Positions 53,622 through 64,000 of a stretch of 64,000 nucleotides of DNA are shown here, one piece after another; position 1 is the stretch's first letter; every line of letters starts with the position of its first letter. The stretch is from contig JAGPCY010000012.1 in the NCBI GenBank assembly GCA_018057825.1, positions 62,001-126,000 on the forward strand. Reading direction: 5' to 3'. Position numbers and translations under genes: made by a program. The stretch is from Kofleriaceae bacterium (GTDB taxonomy: Bacteria; Myxococcota_A; Polyangia; Haliangiales; Haliangiaceae). The notes beneath the pieces are model-generated. The model worked only from the letters and a program-made list of their open reading frames with translations. It was not told the origin of the DNA and ran no database searches.

Positions 53622-56600
53622 ATGAGCGCCGGCGAGCCGCCGCCTAGCGATCCGGAAGCGTTCGCGCCGACGATCGCCCCGTCGACCGCGCAGCGCCCGC
53701 CGGTGGTGACGGCGCCGTTTGGCCGCACGACGACCAAGGACGTCGGGGCGCGCGACGTCGGCCAGGCCTCGTACCAAGACACCGTCGCGATCGGCTCGGG
53801 GGCGCCGACCGGCGAGGCCGCCGCGATCGACGATCTGCCGCTGACCGATCCGGCGCTGTACGTCTCGGAGCGCGAGGTCGCCCGCGGCGGCATGGGCCGG
53901 ATCATCGCCGCCCACGATCGGATCCTCGGGCGCCCGGTCGCGCTCAAGGAGCTCCTGCACGCCGACGCCGAGCACGCGGCGCGGTTCCGCCGCGAGGCGC
54001 TCATCACCGCGCGCCTGCAGCACCCCGCGATCGTCCCGGTCTACCACGCCGGGCGCTGGCCCTCGGGCGAGCCGTTCTACGCGATGAAGCTGGTCAGCGG
54101 CCAGCCCCTCGATCGCGCGATCAGCCAGGCCACGACCCTGGCCGACCGCCTCGGCCTCCTGCCGACGATCATCGCCGCGGTCGACGCGATCGCCTACGCC
54201 CACTCCAAGCGGATCGTCCACCGCGATCTCAAGCCGGCCAACGTACTGGTCGGCGACTTCGGCGAGATCGTCGTGATCGATTGGGGCCTGGCCAAGGACC
54301 TCGACGACGACAGCCCCGACACGTTGCCCGGCGCCCGCCTGGCCGACCGCCGCGCGACCTTGACCTCGAGCGCCGACGCCGGCGCCCTGACCGTGGCCGG
54401 CGCGGTCATGGGCACGCCGGCCTACATGCCGCCCGAGCAGGCCCGCGGCGAGGCGGTCGACGAGCGGGCCGACGTGTTCAGCCTGGGCGCGATGCTGTAT
54501 CACGTCTTGACCGGGGCCCCGCCCTACGCCGCCAGCACCGCGACCGAGGTGATCGCCGCGGCGATCGAGGGCAAGGTCGCGCCGCTGACCGCCCGCGCCC
54601 CCGAGGCGCCGGCCGACCTGGTGGCGATCATCGCTCGCGCCATGGCCCACGAGCCGGCCGCGCGCTATCCGACCGCCAAGGCCCTGGCCGACGAGCTGCG
54701 GCGGTTCCAGACCGGCAAGCTGGTGGCGGCGCACCGCTACTCGGTGCGCGAGCGCGTGGCGCGCTGGGTCCGCCGCCACCGCGCCGCGGTGACGATCGGC
54801 GCGATCGCGGGGCTGGCGTTCCTCGTCCTCGGCACGCTGGCGCTGCGCCGGATCGTCATCGAGCGCGATCGCGCTGAGGCCCAGCGCCACCTGGCCGAGG
54901 AGCGCCGGGCCGCCGCCGAGGCGGTGATCGACTACCTGATCTCGGACACGCGCAGTCGGCTGGGCGCGATCGGGCGCAAGGATCTCCTGGCCGGCATCGG
55001 CGCCACGGTGCGCGACTACTACCAGCGGCTCGGCGCCGGCATCACGCCCGACGACCGCGAGCGCCTGGCGCTGGCGCTCTACACCCTGGGCCAGGCCGAG
55101 GTCGAGCGCGGCGATCAGGCCGCCGCCGAGGCCAGCCTCGACGCCGGGCGGCGCGAGCTCGAGGCCCTCCTGGCCACCGCCGCCGACCATCCGCGCGCCC
55201 TCGATCGCCGGCGGCTCCTGGCCGCGGTCTTGATCGAGTCGGGTCGGCTGCTCCACGCCCGCGGCGCCTACGCCCGCGAGATCGAGATCCATCGCGCCGC
55301 TCTCGATCACTACCAGGCGATCTTGCACAGCCGGCCCGGCGATCGCGACGCCCAGCTCGGCGCCGCCGCGGCCCGCGATCTGATCGCCGACGTCGCCCGC
55401 AACCAGGGCCGCCTCGACGAGGCCTACGCCGAGTACCGCGCGGCGATGGCGGTGCGCGAGGAGGTCGTCGCGGCCGCGCCGCCCGGCGCCCCCGACACCG
55501 AGGCCCGCGCCGATCTGGCGACCAGCCACCTGAAGATCGCGAGCACGCTGCAGGCCCGCGGCGACAGCGCCGGAGCGCTGGCCGAGTACCGGGCGTGCGA
55601 GGCGCTGCGGGCCCAGCTCGCGATCGACGACCCCGAGAACACCACCCGCGCCCTCGAGCTGGCCAAGGCGCGCATGCAGGTCGCCGACCTCGAGCGCGAG
55701 CTGGGCTCGATCAGCTCCGCCGAGTCGACCTACCGCAAGGCCCTCCTGTCCCTCGATGGCCTCTTGCGCAAGGATCCGGGCAACGCCACCTGGCGCCGCG
55801 AGCGCGGCCTGGTCTTGTCGAACTGGGGCCACTCGCTCATCGACAAGGGCGACGCCAAGAACGCCACCGATCTGCTGTCGCAGGCCCTGACCAACCACCA
55901 GCAGCTCCTGGCCAAGGATCCGGCCAACACCAACTGGATGCTCGATCTGTCGCGCATCCACTTCCGGCTGGCCGACGCCAACCTGTGGCGCGGCCAGCTC
56001 GAGCCCGCGCTCGCCGGCTACCGCGACGCCAAGGCGATCCGCCTCGCGCTCCTGGCCAAAGATCCGGCCAGCCCGCTGTGGCGACGCCTGGTCGCCTGGG
56101 CCGACGCCAAGATCGCCGGCGCGCACCTGGCGGCCGGTGAGGTGGAGGCCGCCGCCGCCGAGGCCGAGACCTCGCGCACGACCCGCGGCGAGCTCCTGGC
56201 CGGCAGCCCCGATCAGGCCGGGCTGCGCAATGAGCTGGGCCAGGCCGAGCTCCTGGTCGCGCGGATCGCGATCCGCCGCGGGCGCGGCGACGACGCCACC
56301 GCCGCGGTCGAGCGCGCGATCGGCCACGCCGAGCGCCTGGTCGCCGACGACGAGGTCAACCTCGAGTGGAAGGAGACCCTGGTCGCGGCCCTGACCGTGC
56401 GCGCCGAGCTGGCGCTGGGGCGCGGTCGCGCCGCCGCCGCGCTGGCCGACCTCGATCGCGCGGTGGCCCAGGCCCGGGTCGCGATCGCGGCGTCCCCCGA
56501 GTCGGCGGTGTGGGCCATGCTGGCGGCCGAGACCCGGTTCGCCCGCGCCCGCGCCATCCGCGCCCTGGGCGCCGCCGCCACCGCCGCTCAGCGCGAGACC

Positions 56601-56723
56601 GGCCAGGAGGACCTGGCCGCCGCCTACCAGGGCCTCGACGCCCTGGTCGAGCTCGGCCGCCTCGCCGCCGAGCGCCAGCCGCTGTGGACCCGGGTCAAGA
56701 CCGCGCGCCTGCGAACCCCGTGA
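53622..56723 (+). CDS. Ser/Thr protein kinase with TM helix and long TPR region
   Basis: The protein has 1033 residues from ATG 53622. After a disordered 80-residue N-terminus comes the kinase domain (about 81-360), with glycine loop VARGGMGRI, Lys109, HRDLKPAN at 200-207 and DWG at 220-222 where DFG is usual. DWGLAK is a variant seen in many TPR kinases of Myxococcota and Planctomycetes and is compatible with activity. A TM helix lies at about 388-410. The remaining 600 residues are TPR-like helices. It is divergent from the hydrolase gene; there is no linked phosphatase. Targets are unknown. Confidence 0.95.
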   Translation: MSAGEPPPSDPEAFAPTIAPSTAQRPPVVTAPFGRTTTKDVGARDVGQASYQDTVAIGSGAPTGEAAAIDDLPLTDPALYVSEREVARGGMGRIIAAHDRILGRPVALKELLHADAEHAARFRREALITARLQHPAIVPVYHAGRWPSGEPFYAMKLVSGQPLDRAISQATTLADRLGLLPTIIAAVDAIAYAHSKRIVHRDLKPANVLVGDFGEIVVIDWGLAKDLDDDSPDTLPGARLADRRATLTSSADAGALTVAGAVMGTPAYMPPEQARGEAVDERADVFSLGAMLYHVLTGAPPYAASTATEVIAAAIEGKVAPLTARAPEAPADLVAIIARAMAHEPAARYPTAKALADELRRFQTGKLVAAHRYSVRERVARWVRRHRAAVTIGAIAGLAFLVLGTLALRRIVIERDRAEAQRHLAEERRAAAEAVIDYLISDTRSRLGAIGRKDLLAGIGATVRDYYQRLGAGITPDDRERLALALYTLGQAEVERGDQAAAEASLDAGRRELEALLATAADHPRALDRRRLLAAVLIESGRLLHARGAYAREIEIHRAALDHYQAILHSRPGDRDAQLGAAAARDLIADVARNQGRLDEAYAEYRAAMAVREEVVAAAPPGAPDTEARADLATSHLKIASTLQARGDSAGALAEYRACEALRAQLAIDDPENTTRALELAKARMQVADLERELGSISSAESTYRKALLSLDGLLRKDPGNATWRRERGLVLSNWGHSLIDKGDAKNATDLLSQALTNHQQLLAKDPANTNWMLDLSRIHFRLADANLWRGQLEPALAGYRDAKAIRLALLAKDPASPLWRRLVAWADAKIAGAHLAAGEVEAAAAEAETSRTTRGELLAGSPDQAGLRNELGQAELLVARIAIRRGRGDDATAAVERAIGHAERLVADDEVNLEWKETLVAALTVRAELALGRGRAAAALADLDRAVAQARVAIAASPESAVWAMLAAETRFARARAIRALGAAATAAQRETGQEDLAAAYQGLDALVELGRLAAERQPLWTRVKTARLRTP

Positions 56724-56728
56724 CCCGC

Positions 56729-56749
56729 GCGCCCGGTGACCCGGGGCGC
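56729..56749. terminator. Possible bidirectional terminator hairpin between convergent genes
   Basis: GCGCCCGG-TGAC-CCGGGGCGC forms a GC-rich stem with one bulge in the short gap between the kinase stop (56723) and the stop of the minus-strand gene (56749). No T-run is present. Confidence 0.3.
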
Positions 56750-57600
56750 TACGGCTGGACGACGAACTTCCAGGACACGTTGTCCTCGCCGACGCCGGTG
56801 GCCTTGTTGGGCGCGACGTAGCCGAAGCGCAGCGCGGCGCGGACCTCGTAGGCGCCCTTGACGGTCGACGAGCAGATGAACGACGCCTTCAGGCGGTTGC
56901 CGTTGACGCTGACGTCGGCGCCGCGCTTCATCTTGGCGTCGCAGGTGAGGTCGGGCGGCAAGGTCGTGAGGAAGACCTCGGGCAGCATGTTGTTCCAGGT
57001 CAGCCAGCTCGCCAGCGACACGTCGACGCCGAGCTCGAACTTGTCGCCGGGTTTGATCGGCGTGGTCGGCCCGGTCTGGGTGGTCTTGAACTCGGTCACG
57101 CCCTTGACCAGCTCGGCGACCTTGGCGTCGCGCGCGTCGAGCTGATCGAGATCGGCGGTGGTGGTCACCAGCGCGACCTTGCCGTCGACGCCGACCACGA
57201 TCGACACCGGCATCGACGCGAAGCCGAGCTTCTTCACGAGCTGCATCACCGGCTTGCCGTAGGCGACGGCGCCGGCGCCGACCTCGCCGCGCACCGGATC
57301 GAGCTTGCCGGCGTCGCGCTTGCTGCCGGCGACGTAGGCGATCACGTAGATCGACGTGCTCTGCTCGCGCATGTTGAAGACCCGCGCCAGGTCGTCCTTG
57401 CAGGCCTCGCTCTTGGGCTTGCAGAACCAGTGGACGACGACCTTGCCCGCGGTGTCGACCGAGCTGGGGCCGCCCTCGAGCCAGGTCTTGAGCGTCGGCC
57501 ACGGCCACGGGTTGCCGGGGACCGGCACCTCGGCGGCGGCCGGACCGGCCACCGCGAGCGCGCACAGGACGACGAGGGAGCGGAGGCGAGAACGCACCAT
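56749..57600 (-). CDS. Secreted protein with thioredoxin-like fold and CX6C pair
   Basis: The protein has 283 residues from ATG 57600 with a signal peptide (SLVVLCALAVAGPAAA-EV). The first domain reads KVVVHWFCKPKSEACKDDL, a WFC start like redoxin folds but with six residues between the cysteines, followed by SIYVIAYVAGS and FASMPVSIVVGVDGKV, where the Pro matches the cis-Pro loop of thioredoxins. The last 110 residues are a beta-sandwich-like domain with two cysteines (LTCDAKMKRG, FICSSTV). It may be a periplasmic disulfide or redox-sensing protein; activity is unproven. Confidence 0.6.
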   Translation of the reverse strand: MVRSRLRSLVVLCALAVAGPAAAEVPVPGNPWPWPTLKTWLEGGPSSVDTAGKVVVHWFCKPKSEACKDDLARVFNMREQSTSIYVIAYVAGSKRDAGKLDPVRGEVGAGAVAYGKPVMQLVKKLGFASMPVSIVVGVDGKVALVTTTADLDQLDARDAKVAELVKGVTEFKTTQTGPTTPIKPGDKFELGVDVSLASWLTWNNMLPEVFLTTLPPDLTCDAKMKRGADVSVNGNRLKASFICSSTVKGAYEVRAALRFGYVAPNKATGVGEDNVSWKFVVQP

Positions 57601-57662
57601 GGGGAGATTCTACCTAGCCGGCGCGGCGCGCGCCTACCGGGTGGGACGCCTCCGCGCGCCCG

Positions 57663-59681
<2,019 letters not shown>

Positions 59682-59715
59682 GGGGATCCGTAGTCGGTCC
59701 ACGCCGGGCGCGCAA

Positions 59716-60942
59716 CTACTCGGCTTCGCGCCGCCGCGGCCACCACAGGACCGCGGCCGCCGCGATCAAGACCGGCAGCGCCATCATCGCCCACACGATC
59801 GGCAGGTGGTCCTGGAGCAGGCCCACCGCCGGCGGCGAGCCCAGGTCGCCGAAGATGTGGATCATGAAGATCGCGACCGCCATCGAGCTGGCGCGCAGCT
59901 CGGCGGGGACCGTGCGCAGGAGCGCGGCGTTGACCGGCGAGGTCGACAAGAACACGCCGATCTCGACGAAGAACACCAGGACGAAGAACCCGGTGGCCGA
60001 CGGCGACGCGAAGGCCGCGACCGCGAACGGCGCCGCGAAGGCCACGCCGACCGCGCAGATGCGCAAGAGCGCGTTGGTGCCGCGCCGGGTCGCGGCCTCG
60101 GCGTGATCGCCGGTCGTCGGGTGGCGGGCCAGGGCGCGATCGACCCAGCGCCCGCCGACGATCGTGCCGATCGCGCCGGCGGCGACGGTGACCGCGCCGA
60201 ACCAGAAGTTGGCGCTCTTGAGATCGAGGTCGTAGCGCTCGTGGAGGAAGGTCGGGCCCCAGTGGGCGAAGGCGCCGAGGGCCGCGGTGTGGGCGGTGTA
60301 GCCGATGACCGTGCGGCGATAGAGCGGGATCGCGAGGAGCGCCTTGGCGCTGGCCCACACGCTGGTGCGGCTCGACGCCAGGCGCCGGGCCGGCTCGGCG
60401 ATGAACAGGCAGGTCACGGCCAGGAGCAGGCCGGGGCCACCGGCGACGTAGAAGACCGCGCGCCAGCCCCATTGCTTCTCGATCAGGCCGCCCAGGACGA
60501 AGCCCAGGGCCGAGCCCAGCGGCGTGGCCAGGTAGAAGATCGCCAGGGCCTTGCCCTTCTTCTCGGGCGGCGTGATGTCGTCGATGATCGTCGGGGCCAA
60601 GGTGGCGTAGCTGGCCTCGCCGATGCCGACCACGGCGCGGGCCAGGAGCATCGTCGCCAGGCCGGTGGCCAGCCCCGAGGCCGCGGTGGCCAGGCTCCAC
60701 ACCGCGACGCCGAACGCGATCAGGCCCTTGCGGGCGCCGCGATCGGCCATGACCCCGAAGAGCGGCGAGGTCACGAAGTAGCCGAGCAGGAAGACCGTCG
60801 CCAGGAGCCCGCCCTCGAACTTGGTCAGGCCGAGGTCGGCGCTGATCTTCGGCAGCACCGCCGCGACCAGGATGCGATCGAGGTAGTTGAGGAAGTTGAG
60901 CCCGGTGAGGAGCGCCAGGATCGCGGCCGGGCGGCGGATCAT
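59716..60942 (-). CDS. MFS transporter, spinster-like
   Basis: The protein has 408 residues from ATG 60942. It has twelve TM helices by eye, with [31 protein letters not shown], the A-loop [35 protein letters not shown] and [34 protein letters not shown] and the NYLDR start are typical of the spinster-like branch, which includes sphingolipid transporters in animals. Bacterial substrates are mostly unknown. It starts 34 bp downstream of the ABC-F gene and ends 34 bp before the YyaL gene. Confidence 0.92.
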   Translation of the reverse strand: MIRRPAAILALLTGLNFLNYLDRILVAAVLPKISADLGLTKFEGGLLATVFLLGYFVTSPLFGVMADRGARKGLIAFGVAVWSLATAASGLATGLATMLLARAVVGIGEASYATLAPTIIDDITPPEKKGKALAIFYLATPLGSALGFVLGGLIEKQWGWRAVFYVAGGPGLLLAVTCLFIAEPARRLASSRTSVWASAKALLAIPLYRRTVIGYTAHTAALGAFAHWGPTFLHERYDLDLKSANFWFGAVTVAAGAIGTIVGGRWVDRALARHPTTGDHAEAATRRGTNALLRICAVGVAFAAPFAVAAFASPSATGFFVLVFFVEIGVFLSTSPVNAALLRTVPAELRASSMAVAIFMIHIFGDLGSPPAVGLLQDHLPIVWAMMALPVLIAAAAVLWWPRRREAE

Positions 60943-60976
60943 CGGCGCCAGGGTATCACCGCCGACAGCGCCGCCC

Positions 60977-62812
60977 TCAGCCGGCCGGGATCGCGTCGAG
61001 CTCGGCCCAGCGGGCGTAGAGCCGCTCGACCTCGGCGCGGGCCGCGTCGAGGGCGGCGTTCAGCCCGGCGACCTCGAGGGGGCGGTCGCGAAACAGCGCC
61101 GGATCCGACAGCGCGGCCTCGAGCTCGATCACCCGGCCCTCGGCGGCCAGGATCGTGACCTCCATGCCGGCCAGCTCCTGGTTCTCCTTGAAGGTGCGCT
61201 TGCGCGGGCGCTCGGCCTTGGCCGGTCCGGCCTTGGGCGCGGCGGCGGCGGCGGCGGGCGTCGCGGCCCGCGCGGCCTGGGCCCGCCGGGCGTCGCGCTT
61301 GGCCTCGTAGCTCGAGTAGGTGCCCTCGTAGAACGTGACGCCGGCCTCGTCGAAGGCCAGGATGCCGGTCGCGACCCGATCGAGGAACCAGCGATCGTGG
61401 CTGACGATCAGCGCGCAGCCCGGGAAGTCGAGGAGGGCGTCCTCGAGGGTGGCCAGGGTCACCAGGTCGAGGTCGTTGGTCGGCTCGTCGAGGACCAAGA
61501 GGTTGCCGCCGCGGCGGAGCAGGCGCGCCAGCATGACGCGATTGCGCTCGCCGCCTGACAGCTTGCCGATCTTGGCGTCGGCGGTGGCGTCGGCGAAGCC
61601 GAGCTGGCGCAGGAACGTGCGCACGTGCAGGCGACCGCTGTCGAGCTCGACGTGATCGTAGCCGCTGGCGACCTCTTGCATGACGGTGTGATCGGGGTCG
61701 AGATCCTCGCGGCCCTGCTCGAGGTAGGCCGGCTTGGTGTTGACGCCGAGGGTGACGGTGCCGGCGGCCGGGGTCAGCTCGCCGAGGAGCGTGCGGATGA
61801 GCGTGGTCTTGCCGGCGCCGTTCTTGCCGACGATGCCGATGCGATCGCGCGGCTTCATCGTCAGCGTCAGCTCGCGGAACAGCGTGCGCTCGCCGACCCG
61901 CTGGGCCAGGCCGCGGGTCTCGAGGATGGTCGAGCCCAGGCGCGGCCCGGGCGGCAGGGTCAGGGCCATCCGGCGCGGCGGGCGATCGTCGGTGCCCGGC
62001 GCGGCCGCGACCGCGGCGTCGAAGCGATCGACCCGGGCCTTGGACTTGACCGTGCGGGCCGGGGGCGCGCGGCGGATCCAGTCGAGCTCGCGGCGCACGA
62101 ACATCGCCCGCTCGTGCTCGTGGGTCGACTCGATCGTCAGGCGCTCGGCCTGCTTCTCGAGGAAGTAGGTGTAGTCGCCGTCGTAGGCGAAGACCTGGCC
62201 GCGATCGACCTCGAGGATGCGGGTCGCGACCCGGTCGAGGAAGTAGCGATCGTGGGTGACGACGATGACCGCGCCGGGGAACCCGCCCAGGCGATCCTCG
62301 AGCCAGGCCACGGTGTCGGCGTCGAGGTGGTTGGTCGGCTCGTCGAGGGCCAGGACGTCCGGCCGACCGAGGAGCGCCCGGGCCAGGGCGACCCGGCGCA
62401 GCTCGCCGCCCGACAGCCGACCCAGGATCGCGTCCTCGGGCGGCAGGTCGAGGGCGGCGGCGACGGTGCGCTGCTGATGCAGCTCGACCCCGGGGCGGGC
62501 CAGGGTGGCGCCGACGGTGGCGGTCAGGTCGAGGACCGGCTCCTGGGGCACGTACTCGAGGGTGAGCGCGCGCCGCCAGGTGATGAGGCCGCTGTCCGGG
62601 GTGATCGCGTCGCGCTCGGCGGCGTCGGCGACCGTCACGCCCGCGCCCGCCGCGCCCGCGACGACCATCTTCAAGAGGGTCGACTTGCCGGCGCCGTTGG
62701 CTCCGATCAGGCCGATGCGATCGCGCTCGTCGACGACGAACGACGCCCCGTTGAGCACGCGGCGGTCGCCGAAGCGCTTGTGGAGATCGGTGACGGTCAG
62801 GACCGCGGTCAC
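60977..62812 (-). CDS. uup: ABC-F family ATPase, Uup type
   Basis: The protein has 611 residues from GTG 62812, the last start that keeps a normal N-terminus (TAVLTVTDLHKRFGDRRVL). Two ABC domains carry Walker A GANGAGKST and GKNGAGKTT, signatures LSGGELRRVALARAL and LSGGERNRVMLARLL, and Walker B VLALDEPTNHLD and LLVLDEPTNDLD. A linker coiled segment with YFLEKQAERL joins them. The C-terminal coiled coil (LEAALSDPALFRDRPLEVAG) is the Uup-type DNA-binding extension. ABC-F proteins act on the ribosome; Uup also affects branched-DNA stability. No TM helix, so it is not a transporter. Confidence 0.95.
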   Translation of the reverse strand: MTAVLTVTDLHKRFGDRRVLNGASFVVDERDRIGLIGANGAGKSTLLKMVVAGAAGAGVTVADAAERDAITPDSGLITWRRALTLEYVPQEPVLDLTATVGATLARPGVELHQQRTVAAALDLPPEDAILGRLSGGELRRVALARALLGRPDVLALDEPTNHLDADTVAWLEDRLGGFPGAVIVVTHDRYFLDRVATRILEVDRGQVFAYDGDYTYFLEKQAERLTIESTHEHERAMFVRRELDWIRRAPPARTVKSKARVDRFDAAVAAAPGTDDRPPRRMALTLPPGPRLGSTILETRGLAQRVGERTLFRELTLTMKPRDRIGIVGKNGAGKTTLIRTLLGELTPAAGTVTLGVNTKPAYLEQGREDLDPDHTVMQEVASGYDHVELDSGRLHVRTFLRQLGFADATADAKIGKLSGGERNRVMLARLLRRGGNLLVLDEPTNDLDLVTLATLEDALLDFPGCALIVSHDRWFLDRVATGILAFDEAGVTFYEGTYSSYEAKRDARRAQAARAATPAAAAAAPKAGPAKAERPRKRTFKENQELAGMEVTILAAEGRVIELEAALSDPALFRDRPLEVAGLNAALDAARAEVERLYARWAELDAIPAG

Positions 62813-62919
62813 GGTCGCGCAGTCTACGCACGGCGGCCTGCCCCGGCCACCGCGCGATGGCCGGATCATCCGTCCCGGTGGATTGCCCTGGGCGTCCAGG
62901 TCGTTCATGCTCCCCCCCG

Positions 62920-64000
62920 ATGCAGCTCGATCCGGGAACGAGGGAGGTCCTCGAACGTTTTGGCTTCGACCTGGCGCGCCTCACGGCCAGTGCCGCAGCC
63001 CTGGCCCGCGGCGATGACCTGCGGGCCGCCAACTACACGCGTGGGGTCCTCGAGCCGCTGCGCCCGCGCGAGCTGTTGCCGCTGGCCGCCAGCGGCGGGC
63101 AGATGCGCTCGGGTCTCTACGACAACGGCCTGAAGGCGATCCAGAAGGGCTGGGTCGGCGCGGTCATCCTGGCCGGCGGCATGGCCACGCGCTTCGGCGG
63201 CGTGGTCAAGGCCAAACAGGTCGTGGCCGGCGGGCGGTCCTTCCTCGAGTGCAAGCTGGCCGACCTCGAGAACGTCGCCCGGGCCGCCGGCGCGCCGATC
63301 CCGGTGTGGATCATGACCAGCTTCGCCACCGACGCGGCGATCCGCGAGGTGGCGGCGGCGCGGTCGAGCGAGCTAGTGCCGATCACCTGCGCGCCGCAGT
63401 TCGTGTCGCTGCGCCTGACCCCGGAGGGCGAGCTCTTCCGCGACGCCGCCGGCGCGCTGTCGCCCTACGCCCCCGGCCACGGCGACCTGACCTTCGCCCT
63501 CCTGCGGGCCGGCGCGATCGCCAAGTTCCGCGGCGCCGGCGGCCGCCACCTGTTCGTGTCCAACGTCGACAACCTGGCCGCGACCCTCGACCCGGCGGTG
63601 ATCGGCGCCCACATGTTCTACGGCAAGCCGATGACTGCCGAGCAGGTCCGCAAGGCCCCGGGCGACCAGGGCGGCGGCCCGACCCGCCTCGACGGCAAGG
63701 CCCAGATCGTCGAGGGCTTCCGCTTCCCGCCCAGCTTCGATCAGTCCCAGATCGAGGTGTTCAACACCAACACCTTCACGGTCGACGCGCGCGCCATCGA
63801 TCGCGACTTCCCGCTGCCGTACTACTACGTCGAGAAGCAGGTCGACGGCCGGCCCGCGGTGCAGTTCGAGCGCCTGGTCGGCGAGCTGTCGGCCCACATG
63901 CCGGTGCAGTTCCTCGAGGTCGAGCGCGCCGAGCGCTTCTTGCCGGTCAAGGACCCCGAGGACCTGGGCGCGCGACGCCCGGCCCTCGAGGCCCTGCTCA
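62920..64000 (+). CDS. UDP-sugar pyrophosphorylase (UDPGP family), 3' end outside window
   Basis: The frame is open from ATG 62920 to the right edge (360 codons), so the gene is partial. It opens with LERFGFDLARL and has the nucleotidyltransferase signature AVILAGGMATRFGGVVKAKQ. Further on are IPVWIMTSFATD, CAPQFVSL, GHGDLTFALLRAGAI, LFVSNVDNLAATLD and IEVFNTNTFTVDARAI. The layout matches UTP-glucose-1-phosphate or UDP-N-acetylhexosamine pyrophosphorylases of the eukaryotic-like UDPGP family, not GalU. The sugar specificity lies in parts I cannot judge. It is divergent from the ABC-F gene across a 107-bp gap. Confidence 0.9.
   Translation, partial: MQLDPGTREVLERFGFDLARLTASAAALARGDDLRAANYTRGVLEPLRPRELLPLAASGGQMRSGLYDNGLKAIQKGWVGAVILAGGMATRFGGVVKAKQVVAGGRSFLECKLADLENVARAAGAPIPVWIMTSFATDAAIREVAAARSSELVPITCAPQFVSLRLTPEGELFRDAAGALSPYAPGHGDLTFALLRAGAIAKFRGAGGRHLFVSNVDNLAATLDPAVIGAHMFYGKPMTAEQVRKAPGDQGGGPTRLDGKAQIVEGFRFPPSFDQSQIEVFNTNTFTVDARAIDRDFPLPYYYVEKQVDGRPAVQFERLVGELSAHMPVQFLEVERAERFLPVKDPEDLGARRPALEALL

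Overview
The window is about 72% G+C and densely packed, with many GTG and TTG starts and long runs of genes joined by 4-nt start/stop overlaps. It carries two large membrane-spanning Ser/Thr kinases (one with PEGA-like domains, one with TPRs), a CheA-receiver fusion in a flagellum-independent type of chemosensory operon, several lipoproteins, a mosaic secreted metalloprotease and an NtrC-type regulator. Together these point to a Myxococcota-like (former Deltaproteobacteria) chromosome, perhaps Haliangiales or Kofleriaceae. That is inference from gene style, not from a marker gene. I saw no tRNA, rRNA, CRISPR array or transposase.

Layout. 1-1271: a partial alpha/beta hydrolase (minus). 1405-3881: a LytS-like sensor kinase with its LytTR response regulator (plus). 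3891-4629: a non-coding block made of a GGNCTC hexanucleotide array, tandem palindromic repeats and a strong terminator. 4642-16368 (minus): a ten-gene chemosensory operon (two receiver proteins with accessory N-domains, CheY, Hpt-receiver, two CheW, MCP, CheA-receiver, CheB, CheR-TPR) running straight into a PEGA-type Ser/Thr kinase. 16574-20067: a beta-propeller/di-haem secreted protein coupled to a response regulator.

20105-29989 is the most coherent system. It encodes a small membrane protein, a solute-symporter/histidine-kinase fusion and an NtrC-like sigma54 activator. A second hexanucleotide array follows, in inverted orientation to the first, then two operator-like palindromes and a GG-N10-GC promoter candidate. 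After these come a porin, acetyl-CoA synthetase, a DUF485-type protein and the acetate permease ActP. It reads as a sigma54-controlled acetate-scavenging switch.

30043-31819 is a small island of visibly lower G+C with two overlapping genes of unknown function, one resembling ImmA/IrrE proteins but lacking HEXXH; a 16-bp tandem duplication lies at its edge. 31933-35585: an ABC exporter of the MacB/LolD type and a lipoprotein. 35707-37740: a coupled run (23-codon leader ORF, small helical protein, PEGA-like secreted/membrane protein, zinc ribbon) closed by an intrinsic terminator. 37799-38758: an orphan Dam-like methylase. 38766-41071: two peptidoglycan enzymes (L,D-transpeptidase and M23 peptidase).

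41135-45434: a three-gene operon of a FadL-type outer-membrane channel, a sphingosine-1-phosphate-lyase-like enzyme and an M81/MlrC-type peptidase. 45484-49356: a 1290-residue mosaic metalloprotease lipoprotein. 49547-53601: a membrane-anchored alkaline-phosphatase-superfamily protein, HflX with an acidic insert, and a hydrolase. 53622-56723: a TPR Ser/Thr kinase. 56749-62812 (minus): a thioredoxin-like secreted protein, a YyaL/DUF255 protein, an MFS transporter and an Uup-type ABC-F ATPase. 62920-64000: a partial UDP-sugar pyrophosphorylase.
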